NCBI GenBank assembly: GCA_016870945.1
Contig: VGAH01000024.1
Coordinates: 1-12,103 of the forward strand
DNA: 12,103 bases
Direction of reading: 5' to 3'
From: Actinomycetota bacterium
Lineage (GTDB): Bacteria; Actinomycetota; Actinomycetes; S36-B12; UBA5976
The position numbers and the translations under genes were made by a program. Each line of letters starts with the position of its first letter. The first letter of the stretch is position 1. The notes under the pieces were generated by a model. The model searched no databases and was not told the DNA's origin. It was given only the letters and a program-made list of their open reading frames with translations. Shown one piece after another: positions 1-5,741 of this stretch.

Positions 1-328
1 AAGCTACATAACGCTCACCGTCAGCGGTGATGATGAGCGTTGATGTGACTGGATCCGCGCCGGCCACTCGCTCAACAAATGTGGTGTCAATGCGGTGCTT
101 TTGCAGATCCGCGGTTGCTTGAGTGCCCAAATTCGAAGTTCCGATAGTGGCTAGGTAGGCAGCGGTGGTGGGTGCCGGTTGATCAAGTTCGGCGATGGTC
201 GCAAGTGCGTTGCGCACGTTCCCACCGAACCGAGTTTCTTGGCGCACGATACGACCCTTGCCATCGGCCCAGGTGGTTGCGGTGACCAATACCCGGTCGT
301 AAGCCAAACACCCGATGCCAATGATCAT
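1..328 (-). CDS. PfkB-family sugar kinase, N-terminal part (cut by window edge)
   Basis: The first ~109 residues of a ribokinase/PfkB-fold kinase, which transfers ATP phosphate to a sugar or sugar phosphate in the cytoplasm. The start reads MIIGIGCLAYDRVLVT, the usual first strand with the substrate-binding Asp (D11). It is followed by a Gly-rich segment RFGGNVRNALATIAEL (about residues 34-49), matching the GGN-x2-N-x-L signature of ribokinase/ketohexokinase-like enzymes. Next come the Rossmann-type stretch AAYLATIGTS and a second strand ending TSTLIITADGERYVA. The C-terminal catalytic GAGD motif lies outside the window, so activity cannot be judged. ATG at 326-328 is the first good start after the aldolase stop, 13 bp upstream, so the two are almost certainly co-transcribed; no strong ribosome-binding site is visible. 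The substrate is unknown. An aldolase partner suggests a ketose or ketose phosphate (inference). Confidence 0.85.
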   Translation of the reverse strand, partial: MIIGIGCLAYDRVLVTATTWADGKGRIVRQETRFGGNVRNALATIAELDQPAPTTAAYLATIGTSNLGTQATADLQKHRIDTTFVERVAGADPVTSTLIITADGERYVA

Positions 329-341
329 GCAATGCCAACGC

Positions 342-1136
342 TTAGGTAAGCGCGAGTGCCTCATCGGCACTGATGCCATCGTGCAAGACCGCCGCGTATG
401 CGCGAGCGGCCTTCTCCGTTTCAGGCTCACCCCAAATATTGCGACCGACCACCGCACCGCGCGCGCCCGCGCGCATGCCAGCAACCATGTGCTCAAGTGC
501 GCCCTTGAGGGTCGGTTCCTTTGGCCCACCGGCCATCACCACCGGAACCGGGCAGCCGGCGATGATTTCTGCGAAAGCTTGTTCATCTCCTGGGTAGCCG
601 ACTTTGATGACGTCCACGCCGGTTTCGATACCCACGCGAACCGCGTAGGCGATTTCTTCTGGGGTGAAGACGATCTTGACGCCGTCGGAATAGTCCCGCG
701 GATAGATATGTGCCACCACCGGGAGCTCATACGGTGCCGACGCGCGGACCGCATCGGCGAGCCAGCGAATGAAATCGCCCTCGGTTGCCCCCCTCACACC
801 GATGGCAACGGCCAAAGCATCTGCACCCAGCCGGATGGCGTCGGCGGGGGTGGCGAACTGATTACGGATTCGATCATCGGGTGTCCAATAGGAGGCCTGA
901 ACAATGAGTGACGCTTTACCCGCGTGCTTGGGCCAACACGACTTTGCCGTGCCGGGCGTCATCGTCATGGTGTCCGGGTTCGCCTGCATGCAGCGATCAA
1001 CGGCGTGCGGCAAATTCGCCAAGCCACCCTCGCGAACGTTGCCATAACCAACAAAGTGGTCGACCGCTATGCCGAAGAGATTGCCGGATGGATGAGAGAA
1101 AAGTCGTGCCAGTCGGATTTGAGTCCCTAGGCCCAC
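342..1136 (-). CDS. Class I aldolase of the LacD/DeoC/FbaB superfamily
   Basis: A 264-residue cytoplasmic TIM-barrel aldolase, a typical length for the family, expected to cleave a ketose (bis)phosphate through a lysine Schiff base. Visible landmarks are the N-terminal strand FGIAVDHFVGYGN (residues 21-33) with an Asp-His pair, the predicted Schiff-base lysine K178 in DVIKVGYPGD, and the phosphate-binding ends GGP (203-205) and GRNIWG (231-236). The start is GTG at 1134-1136, supported by GGAGG 10 nt upstream. It is the first gene of an operon with the PfkB kinase. Kinase plus LacD-type aldolase recalls tagatose, sulfofructose or other ketose pathways, but the residues seen do not fix the substrate. 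Family assignment is confident; reaction specificity is not. LsrF-type thiolase is a less likely alternative. Confidence 0.85.
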   Translation of the reverse strand: MGLGTQIRLARLFSHPSGNLFGIAVDHFVGYGNVREGGLANLPHAVDRCMQANPDTMTMTPGTAKSCWPKHAGKASLIVQASYWTPDDRIRNQFATPADAIRLGADALAVAIGVRGATEGDFIRWLADAVRASAPYELPVVAHIYPRDYSDGVKIVFTPEEIAYAVRVGIETGVDVIKVGYPGDEQAFAEIIAGCPVPVVMAGGPKEPTLKGALEHMVAGMRAGARGAVVGRNIWGEPETEKAARAYAAVLHDGISADEALALT

Positions 1137-1146
1137 AGTGCAGCAT

Positions 1147-1151
1147 CCTCC
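1147..1151 (-). promoter_or_regulatory. Ribosome-binding site of the aldolase gene
   Basis: GGAGG on the minus strand, 10 nt before the GTG start at 1136. It decides the start: there is no in-frame ATG nearby, and the ATG immediately after the GGAGG is in another frame. Confidence 0.55.
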
Positions 1152-1193
1152 GCTTTGAATTAAAGCCTCAATCTACTGGGAGAGCACGTTGCG

Positions 1194-1355
1194 GTGAATA
1201 GGGCATATTCGCACCTGATGAAGCTCAACGAGGTACCAACTAAATCTTTTGGCTTAAAAGGGCCTTACAACTTTGCGATAGCTGGTACGACGTTGGTGCC
1301 TAGGTCTTTTTGTGAACTTAACGAGGTCTTGCATGGACATCACGCGTACTTCTGA
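1194..1355 (+). other. Weak short ORF, 53 codons, doubtful
   Basis: GTG start at 1194 (or ATG at 1218 in the same frame) to TGA at 1353-1355. A purine-rich GGGAGAG lies 9 nt before the GTG, which is why it is listed. The product is moderately basic with no membrane helix, signal peptide or motif that I recognise. An open stretch this long is expected by chance in 470 bp, so it is probably not a gene. Confidence 0.15.
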
Positions 1356-1456
1356 GATACCGATATCGGCATAGGGCTTCACTTGCTCTATATATATATG
1401 GTGGCAGCTACTGGGGTGGTTGGTGCGCGGTGCGCGGGGTTTGGGTCAAAAGCAGG

Positions 1457-1486
1457 GTTAGCCCGACTTCGTTGGTTGGGCTTAAC
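1457..1486. other. Strong imperfect hairpin, possible terminator
   Basis: GTTAGCCCGAC pairs with GTTGGGCTTAAC across a 7-nt loop TTCGTTG: eleven base pairs with one G-U and one bulged base. It lies about 125 bp beyond the stop of the minus-strand gene ending at 1609. On the minus strand it is followed by CCCTGCTTTTG, a poor U-tract; on the plus strand by no T-run. It could end transcription of the 1609-1980 gene or be part of an RNA structure upstream of the aldolase. Confidence 0.35.
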
Positions 1487-1608
1487 GATTTACCCCTAAA
1501 TTAAGGCCCAGGTCAATCGTTGCCCTAACGAGGTTGATATCAACTTTTCTAGCCCTGTTGGTGACTTCACTCTTCACCAGCATGATCGCTTGCTCTTTAC
1601 CTAGCTAC

Positions 1609-1980
1609 CTATGCCGCCATAAGAATTAGTCCCACTAAAGTTAGGGCTCCGAAAGCAATCAGCAAACCTGCACCTAACCACAAGCCTTGAGTTGCTAAAG
1701 AGCGAATTCTTTCTATCTCTTCACTCTTTGATGCTGTTTTTTTCACTTGCCACCTGACACTGATACCTAAAAACAGCGCAACAACAGCACTCAATAGGCC
1801 CAAAATTACTGAGAGAAAGCCAAAGACGTTTGTAACCAAGGCTGCTATGACCAAAAGTGGAATCGCTAAATATCCAAATATTGACCCGATTCTTGCACGT
1901 TTTTGCAACTTTGCTATGTCAGCTCTTGAAATTCTTGTCGCGAGCGTTCCTTCCTGATAAGGGAGTTGATCCCTGGGCAT
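1609..1980 (-). CDS. Small three-helix membrane protein, unknown family
   Basis: A 123-residue protein from the ATG at 1978-1980, starting MPRDQLPYQEG. After a polar, basic N-terminus (…AKLQKRARIG, ~residues 25-33) come two closely spaced hydrophobic helices at about 32-51 and 53-75. A charged loop WQVKKTASKSEEIERIR (~77-93) follows, then a third helix at ~97-121. The ORF is also open upstream to a GTG at 2023-2025, adding 15 residues. I prefer the ATG because TATCTT sits 5 nt before it, a leaderless -10 arrangement seen at other genes here, whereas no ribosome-binding site serves the GTG. The gene is more AT-rich than its neighbours, which could reflect a different origin. Hydropathy supports a real protein, but I do not recognise the family. 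Confidence 0.65.
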   Translation of the reverse strand: MPRDQLPYQEGTLATRISRADIAKLQKRARIGSIFGYLAIPLLVIAALVTNVFGFLSVILGLLSAVVALFLGISVRWQVKKTASKSEEIERIRSLATQGLWLGAGLLIAFGALTLVGLILMAA

Positions 1981-1985
1981 TGGCG

Positions 1986-1991
1986 AAGATA
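1986..1991 (-). promoter_or_regulatory. Predicted leaderless -10 box (TATCTT)
   Basis: TATCTT on the minus strand ends 5 nt before the ATG at 1980, fitting transcription starting at or next to the start codon. No clear -35 element is visible. Confidence 0.35.
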
Positions 1992-2073
1992 CGCCAAGGA
2001 CAAACGCTGGCTTCAAACTACACAAAAACCAAAGCCCCCGTCCGACTAAATCTTCTAAAGTTGAACCGTGAAT

Positions 2074-2137
2074 GGGGTCGCTGCCGATGTAATTGGGGTG
2101 GCCTAGTTAGGGGGGAGTTAGGGGTTAGTTAGTCCCC
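2074..2137 (+). other. G-tract cluster after the long-helix gene
   Basis: Four G runs on the plus strand (2074-2077, 2095-2098, 2110-2115, 2121-2124), the last two within GTTAGGGG-like repeats. The final GGGG can also pair with CCCC at 2134-2137 around the stop codon of the 2129-3106 gene. This could form a G-quadruplex or a weak hairpin acting as a transcription stop. There is no U-tract, so a canonical terminator is not claimed. Confidence 0.3.
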
Positions 2138-3106
2138 GCGTTCGAGTGCTTTTCGTAGCAGCTCGGCCTGCTCTTGGAGTTCTCGTTGAGTGGCTTGTTC
2201 TGCTTTGCGCGCCTCTGCTTTAGCGACCTCTTCAGCTTGTCGCGCTGCGGCCAACCTCACTTGTTCTTTAATCAAGCGGAATCTGTTGGCAGCTGACCCT
2301 GCTTTCGAGTCGGGTTCAGTGGTGTCGAGCTCTAGAACCACGTCTCGCAATTCGCGCTGCACGTCTTGCATTGCGCTCTGAGTTTCTTCTTGGGCTTTGT
2401 ACGCTGCTAGTTCAGCGGCTTGCTCAGCTCCTCGAGCCGCGCGCAACTGCTCCATTTGCAATTCCCACGCCTGCCTCTCGCGGTCTTGCATTCGCCTATC
2501 GCGGTCTCGCATTTCGCGCTCGCGCATGGCCCACTCCTCTTGCATTTGGCGTTGGGCTTCTTGATTTGCGCGCTGACTGGCTAGTTGTGCTTCGCGCGCT
2601 GCTCGTTCAGCCTCTTGCTCGGATAACCGGGCTTGGCGCATTTGCGCAAACTGCATCTCCATTTCGCGACGTTCACGGTCGCGCATTTCTTGCATTTCGC
2701 GGCGTTCGCGCTCGCGCATTTCGCGCATTTCGCGGAGATCGCGTTCGCGCATCTCGCGTTCGCGGAGGTCGCGTGCGCGCATTTCAAGTCGTTCGCGCAT
2801 TTCGCGTTCGCGCATTTCGCGTTCGCGTTGCATCTCGCGCATCTCGCGCATTTCCATCTGAGCTCTCATCTGTGCTTCGCGTGCCGCACGCTCGGCATTT
2901 CGCTCGGCCTCTCGAGCTTCGCGCTGACCCCCGAATATTTGACCCAACAAATCGGACAGGTTTTGCTGTGGCAGGTAAGCCGGGTAAAGCGACGCCAAGT
3001 TCGCACTTTGTTCTTCTTGGGGGTTGGCTAACGCGGGGGTTTGTGTGAAGCCAAGCAACAACGCGACACCCAAACCCACTGACAAAGTCTTCTTACCAAC
3101 CGACAT
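2129..3106 (-). CDS. Secreted Arg/Glu/Met-rich long-helix protein
   Basis: A 325-residue exported protein of no family I recognise. A signal peptide spans residues 1-27: MSVGKK, a hydrophobic core, then ALA before NPQ as the likely cleavage site. A short linker rich in Leu/Tyr/Pro/Gln (28-57) ends LLGQIFGG. Residues 61-258 are one continuous, extremely charged helical stretch made of endlessly varied REM/RE/ER words such as REMREREMRERLEMRARDL. Glu and Arg recur three to four residues apart, as in ER/K single-alpha-helix domains, with Met taking many of the hydrophobic positions. A break DTTEPDSKAGSA (261-272) separates a second, Lys-containing helix (~274-323). The start is fixed by AAAGGGG 6 nt upstream. 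A role as a rigid extracytoplasmic spacer or scaffold is inference. Composition could mislead homology searches towards myosin-like or cytoskeletal matches. Confidence 0.8.
   Translation of the reverse strand: MSVGKKTLSVGLGVALLLGFTQTPALANPQEEQSANLASLYPAYLPQQNLSDLLGQIFGGQREAREAERNAERAAREAQMRAQMEMREMREMQREREMREREMRERLEMRARDLREREMRERDLREMREMRERERREMQEMRDRERREMEMQFAQMRQARLSEQEAERAAREAQLASQRANQEAQRQMQEEWAMREREMRDRDRRMQDRERQAWELQMEQLRAARGAEQAAELAAYKAQEETQSAMQDVQRELRDVVLELDTTEPDSKAGSAANRFRLIKEQVRLAAARQAEEVAKAEARKAEQATQRELQEQAELLRKALERGD
2680..2850 (-). repeat. Degenerate short repeats within the long-helix gene
   Basis: The plus strand shows recurrent words such as CGCGCATTTCGCG and TTCGCGCATTTCG at irregular 6-18 bp spacing. 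Each encodes Arg-Glu-Met-Arg-Glu on the minus strand. The units are imperfect and not in one fixed period, suggesting growth by slippage and recombination followed by divergence under selection for the helix. Confidence 0.6.
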
Positions 3107-3112
3107 TCTTAG

Positions 3113-3119
3113 CCCCTTT
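3113..3119 (-). promoter_or_regulatory. Ribosome-binding site of the long-helix gene
   Basis: AAAGGGG on the minus strand, 6 nt before the ATG at 3106. This supports the chosen start and indicates a leadered mRNA, unlike the leaderless neighbours. Confidence 0.6.
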
Positions 3120-3137
3120 GGTTTACGCGCCTGGTGA

Positions 3138-3168
3138 ACAGTAGTGCCCTAAGCATCATTGCGTTCAA
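3138..3168 (-). promoter_or_regulatory. Candidate promoter of the long-helix gene
   Basis: On the minus strand, TTGAAC (3168-3163) and TACTGT (3143-3138) are 19 bp apart, upstream of the ribosome-binding site. This would give a leader of about 25 nt. The spacing is longer than ideal, so confidence is low. Confidence 0.3.
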
Positions 3169-3191
3169 AGCGAGCTGAGGTAATTTTGGCC

Positions 3192-4286
3192 TTAAGGCAG
3201 TAGGCGGGTTAGCCAATCTCTAGCTTCGTGAATGCAAGCTGCTGGCAGGGCAAAGTGATCGTCATGCGGGTATTCCCGGGTTTCAACCTTGCCACCTAGT
3301 GCTTGCGCGTCTGCGACATATTTCTGCTGCCAGGTGACTGGCACCACGGTGCCACCGTCAAAGGTGTCAATGCACACCAGCACCGGGCAGATTGGCTTTA
3401 CTTGCCCAGCTGACGCAGCGTCGATGGCACTAACCCAGCCGTCCCAGTTCTTTGGTGGGTAATTCAATATCGCGCCTTTTAACCTGAACATGCGAGCGAT
3501 CATGTCGCTGAAGTGGTGAACAGGTTGGTGATTCCAAGCGGTCTCAGCTATTTCGATGCCAAGTTTGGTCATCACATCTGAGAGTGCGAGTGTTTTTGGG
3601 TTGGCAGCTTGGGTGCCCATCAAGATCTGAATCAAGTGCCCATCTGGCGGAATCGACGGGTCTTTAAGCGCTGACATCAGTGCCCCGCCGATTTCAAGGC
3701 CACATTTCGAGACCCCAGGTGAAATCGGCACGGTGCCTATCAGGTTTAAGTCGCCATAGTCAGCAGCATCAAGCTCGGCAACAGCTGCTGCTGTGCCGCC
3801 ACCTTCAGACCACCCCGCACAACCAACCACGGTGCCAGCACCAACCTGCATGGTGCGAGCGGCATGCACGATGTTTATGGTGTCGCGAGCTTGGGAGCGC
3901 CCGACTGTGTATTGGTGAACACCGGGTGTGCCAAGGCCTTGATAGTCAGTTGCACACACCACCCAGCCAGCGTCGATGAATCCTTGCAAGCCAGGCACAC
4001 CGAAATCGATTTGTTGGGTTGCTTGTGGTTGAAAGTAAGTGATTAGTTCGCGCGCTGGGTCTGGTTGGGCAGACGGGCAAGCGGCATCGCCAAGCCCGGT
4101 TGTGCCATGGCCCCAGGTAAAGACTGGTCGATTTGAACCCGGTGAATCGGGGGCGATTACCAAGCCGGTTACTTCGTGTGGGGCGTTGTTTACATCAGTT
4201 GAGTGATAGCGAACCCGCCATGCTTTGGCGCCATTTAGCTTGGTGCTGATTTCTTCTTGACTGATAAGGGTGCCTGGTTTTGACAT
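3192..4286 (-). CDS. Alpha/beta hydrolase, secretory lipase-like esterase
   Basis: A 364-residue serine hydrolase resembling the secretory lipase (LIP, PF03583) family. It carries the oxyanion-hole segment TWGHGTTG (57-64), the family-typical DYQGLG (114-119), and the nucleophile elbow GWSEGG with catalytic Ser160. Late elements supply the acid (VCIDTFDGGTVVPV, Asp307 or Asp310) and the base (HDDHF, His344 likely). It should hydrolyse esters or acylglycerols; the exact substrate is unknown. Unlike most members it has no signal peptide (MSKPGTLISQEE…), so it appears cytoplasmic unless exported another way. ATG at 4284-4286 has no ribosome-binding site but has TAGATT exactly 6 nt upstream, consistent with a leaderless mRNA. 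It diverges from the zinc-finger gene at 4384 across a 97-bp gap containing direct repeats. Confidence 0.85.
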   Translation of the reverse strand: MSKPGTLISQEEISTKLNGAKAWRVRYHSTDVNNAPHEVTGLVIAPDSPGSNRPVFTWGHGTTGLGDAACPSAQPDPARELITYFQPQATQQIDFGVPGLQGFIDAGWVVCATDYQGLGTPGVHQYTVGRSQARDTINIVHAARTMQVGAGTVVGCAGWSEGGGTAAAVAELDAADYGDLNLIGTVPISPGVSKCGLEIGGALMSALKDPSIPPDGHLIQILMGTQAANPKTLALSDVMTKLGIEIAETAWNHQPVHHFSDMIARMFRLKGAILNYPPKNWDGWVSAIDAASAGQVKPICPVLVCIDTFDGGTVVPVTWQQKYVADAQALGGKVETREYPHDDHFALPAACIHEARDWLTRLLP

Positions 4287-4292
4287 GGGAAA

Positions 4293-4298
4293 AATCTA
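4293..4298 (-). promoter_or_regulatory. Leaderless -10 box of the hydrolase gene (TAGATT)
   Basis: TAGATT on the minus strand lies 6 nt before the ATG at 4286, matching TAnnnT at leaderless spacing. No obvious -35 is seen. Confidence 0.5.
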
Positions 4299-4335
4299 AT
4301 GGTGGTTTGGGTGGGGCTTTCGCGGGGTTGGGCCA

Positions 4336-4363
4336 GGGCACGGTTTTGGCTGGGGCACGGTTT
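4336..4363. repeat. Pair of direct repeats in a divergent promoter region
   Basis: GGGCACGGTTT occurs at 4336-4346 and again at 4353-4363, a 17-bp period. They lie between the divergent hydrolase and zinc-finger genes and just upstream of the latter's -10 region. They could be binding sites for a regulator or a simple tandem duplication in G/T-rich DNA. Confidence 0.4.
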
Positions 4364-4371
4364 GGGTTGGG

Positions 4372-4377
4372 CAGACT
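4372..4377 (+). promoter_or_regulatory. Candidate leaderless -10 box (CAGACT)
   Basis: CAGACT ends 6 nt before the ATG at 4384, the same spacing as the TAnnnT boxes of neighbouring genes. The first T is replaced by C, so this is a weak match. Confidence 0.3.
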
Positions 4378-4383
4378 TTGGCC

Positions 4384-4704
4384 ATGACAGATGGCGTTGA
4401 AAAAGTGCTGCTAGCTAAGCAAGTTGAGATCACCAACTTGATTGACGGCCTAACTGCGGGGCTAGCTGCTGCAGGTCAGTCAGCTAATCGAAGTCGAAGC
4501 GATCGATATGGCCTGGCTTCAGATCGACATTCTCAGGTGGCAACCCTTGATGAGCTTCGCCGTCAATCACAAGAGATCAAGCGCGCATTGACCAAGGTGG
4601 GCGATGACACCTACGGGGTGTGTGACGTGTGTGGTGAGCACATTGCCCCGGCACGACTTGAAATTCGCCCGTGGGCTGTGGTTTGTGTGGCGTGCGCTGA
4701 TTAG
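4384..4704 (+). CDS. DksA/TraR-type C4 zinc-finger protein
   Basis: A 106-residue cytoplasmic protein with an N-terminal helical region and a C-terminal four-cysteine zinc finger: YGVCDVCGEHI (C80, C83) and VVCVACAD (C101, C104), spaced C-x2-C-x17-C-x2-C as in the DksA/TraR family. Members act on RNA polymerase through its secondary channel; short actinobacterial ones are little characterised. The segment DELRRQSQEIKRALTKVGDDTYG before the finger is the usual helix leading into the zinc ribbon. The N-terminal coiled coil is shorter than in E. coli DksA. A TTG lies in frame at 4378, but ATG at 4384 is preferred because a -10-like box sits 6 nt before it. Confidence 0.85.
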   Translation: MTDGVEKVLLAKQVEITNLIDGLTAGLAAAGQSANRSRSDRYGLASDRHSQVATLDELRRQSQEIKRALTKVGDDTYGVCDVCGEHIAPARLEIRPWAVVCVACAD

Positions 4705-4756
4705 ATATGGCCATGATCAAGCGGGTTTAGCGGGCAGCACGACTCATCTCACCTAG

Positions 4757-5248
4757 ATGACAAACCAATCACAGATAAGCCCGAAGCCTTCGGCTCGGTT
4801 GATGCTTTGGACATTCATCATCGGTGGCGTCGGCTACTTCATCGGCATCTACACCTTGATGCAAGACCCACCATCGTTGACTTGGGCAGCCTTGCTAGCT
4901 GTCAGTGCCACTGGGGTGCTTTCGTTTTTTAGGCATGCGGTGTTTAACCGATCAGACGCAGTTCATGGCGGGTGGGATTACGGCCAGCGCAACAACTTTC
5001 AAATCGAGGTGGGTTTGGCAAACCTCGCTTGGGGTGTTTTCGCCATCTTGGCCATCGTTTTTGATTGGGGCCTGGCAGCCGTTGCTGCCTCGTTTCTAAT
5101 CAGCGGGCTTTACTTTCTATTCGTTGCGATCTTTGTGATGGTCACCCCTGACACCCGCCAACGCGGGCTGGGTGGGTTGATTGGTATCACCGTGTGGGGG
5201 TTGATGATGGTTGCCATGGGCGTAAGCGGGATGCTCGCCGCAGGCTAA
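4757..5248 (+). CDS. Small multi-pass membrane protein, possibly DUF6790-like
   Basis: A 163-residue membrane protein with about five hydrophobic helices (roughly 15-35, 42-60, 86-104, 106-129, 137-160). Between helices 2 and 3 is a conserved-looking cytoplasmic or periplasmic loop: FRHAVFNRSDAVHGGWDYGQRNNFQIEVGLANLAWG (57-93). The pattern of His, GW and FQxEVGxANLAxG recalls DUF6790 proteins, a resemblance from memory that was not tested. ATG at 4757 follows the zinc-finger gene by 52 bp. There is no ribosome-binding site, and the bases before the ATG (CACCTAG) give no clear -10 at the usual spacing, so it may be co-transcribed with the zinc-finger gene. Function unknown. Confidence 0.75.
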   Translation: MTNQSQISPKPSARLMLWTFIIGGVGYFIGIYTLMQDPPSLTWAALLAVSATGVLSFFRHAVFNRSDAVHGGWDYGQRNNFQIEVGLANLAWGVFAILAIVFDWGLAAVAASFLISGLYFLFVAIFVMVTPDTRQRGLGGLIGITVWGLMMVAMGVSGMLAAG

Positions 5249-5304
5249 TTCAGTTCGTCGCTTGGCTAGGCCCAAATAAGGGTTCGAGTTTGGCCCCGGT
5301 GGTG

Positions 5305-5310
5305 TAGGCA
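5305..5310 (+). promoter_or_regulatory. Weak leaderless -10-like box (TAGGCA)
   Basis: TAGGCA lies 6 nt before the ATG at 5317, at the position used by other leaderless promoters here. It lacks the final T, so support rests mainly on position. Confidence 0.25.
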
Positions 5311-5316
5311 TAGCCC

Positions 5317-5655
5317 ATGGTGAAACAGGTTTCGGCTAGGGCTTCTTTGGTGCTCGCAATCGTGAGCATCTTTGTCACCCCGGTGGTGTTGTGGGTGCAA
5401 ACCATCGCGTTATTACTTGCCGACATGATCACCTATGAGCCGAGTAACCCCGTTTGGGTAAAGGTGCTTGCCGTCGTGGTGGTGATTGCTCTCGGGGTGG
5501 GAGCACTTTTGTTGCCACTGTTTGCGTTTTTGTCCAACGCTCGGGTGGCTTCGCGGGTGATAGCGGGTGTGGCGTTGGGTGTGTGGGGGTTGGCTCAGTT
5601 GTTTTTTATCGGTTTGGTGTTTGGGGTTTGCAGCTTCGAAGGGTGTTCGTTTTAG
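5317..5655 (+). CDS. Small three-helix membrane protein, unknown
   Basis: A 112-residue hydrophobic protein with helices at about 10-36, 47-72 and 78-104. It ends in a short tail with two cysteines (VCSFEGCSF, C105 and C110). The first loop, YEPSNPVW (40-47), is the only polar stretch of note. No ribosome-binding site is visible and a weak -10-like box sits 6 nt upstream. It follows the previous membrane gene by 68 bp on the same strand and converges on the thiol-protein gene. I do not recognise the family; small actinobacterial DUF4190-like membrane proteins have a similar shape, but no diagnostic motif was seen. Confidence 0.65.
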   Translation: MVKQVSARASLVLAIVSIFVTPVVLWVQTIALLLADMITYEPSNPVWVKVLAVVVVIALGVGALLLPLFAFLSNARVASRVIAGVALGVWGLAQLFFIGLVFGVCSFEGCSF

Positions 5656-5675
5656 AGCGGTAGTGAGGTTGGGTT

Positions 5676-5688
5676 GGGGCGCGGCCCC
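5676..5688. other. GC-rich hairpin beside an A8 run, between convergent genes
   Basis: GGGGC-GCG-GCCCC forms a perfect 5-bp stem and is followed on the plus strand by CGTCC and eight A residues (5694-5701). It sits between the convergent stops at 5655 and 5742. On the minus strand the T-run comes before the stem rather than after, and on the plus strand the run is A, so neither direction is a textbook intrinsic terminator. Confidence 0.3.
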
Positions 5689-5741
5689 CGTCCAAAAAAA
5701 AGATTGCCGGGTCGGGCGAGCAGGGTGTGGCTGGGCGGGAG

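Larger units (their letters stand above)
1137..1608. other. Gene-poor intergenic stretch
   Basis: These 472 bp separate the aldolase from the small membrane protein gene, both on the minus strand. I see no convincing gene, tRNA-like arm or insertion element. Contents: the aldolase ribosome-binding site, a weak 53-codon ORF at 1194-1355 (plus), a CTATATATATATGG run near 1388-1401, and a strong hairpin around 1457-1486. The stretch is long for this otherwise compact window, so it may hold a small RNA, a decayed gene or a long leader of the aldolase operon. None of these can be shown from sequence alone. Confidence 0.6.

Noticed and set aside
315..911. 198-codon plus-strand ORF opposite the aldolase
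   Set aside because: The aldolase on the minus strand carries recognisable active-site motifs; the plus-strand product shows none and is a shadow of its codon usage.
1457..1486. Possible tRNA or tRNA-like element at the hairpin
   Set aside because: Only a single stem is present; no T-arm GTTCRA motif, acceptor stem or anticodon arm can be arranged around it.
2371..3048. Long plus-strand ORFs (2371-3048 and 2633-3031) opposite the long-helix gene, one His/Phe/Ala-rich
   Set aside because: They arise from the repetitive Arg/Glu/Met codons read in reverse (CGCGCATTTCGCG words). They lack signal peptide logic or ribosome-binding sites, and the minus-strand frame has a signal peptide and a good start.
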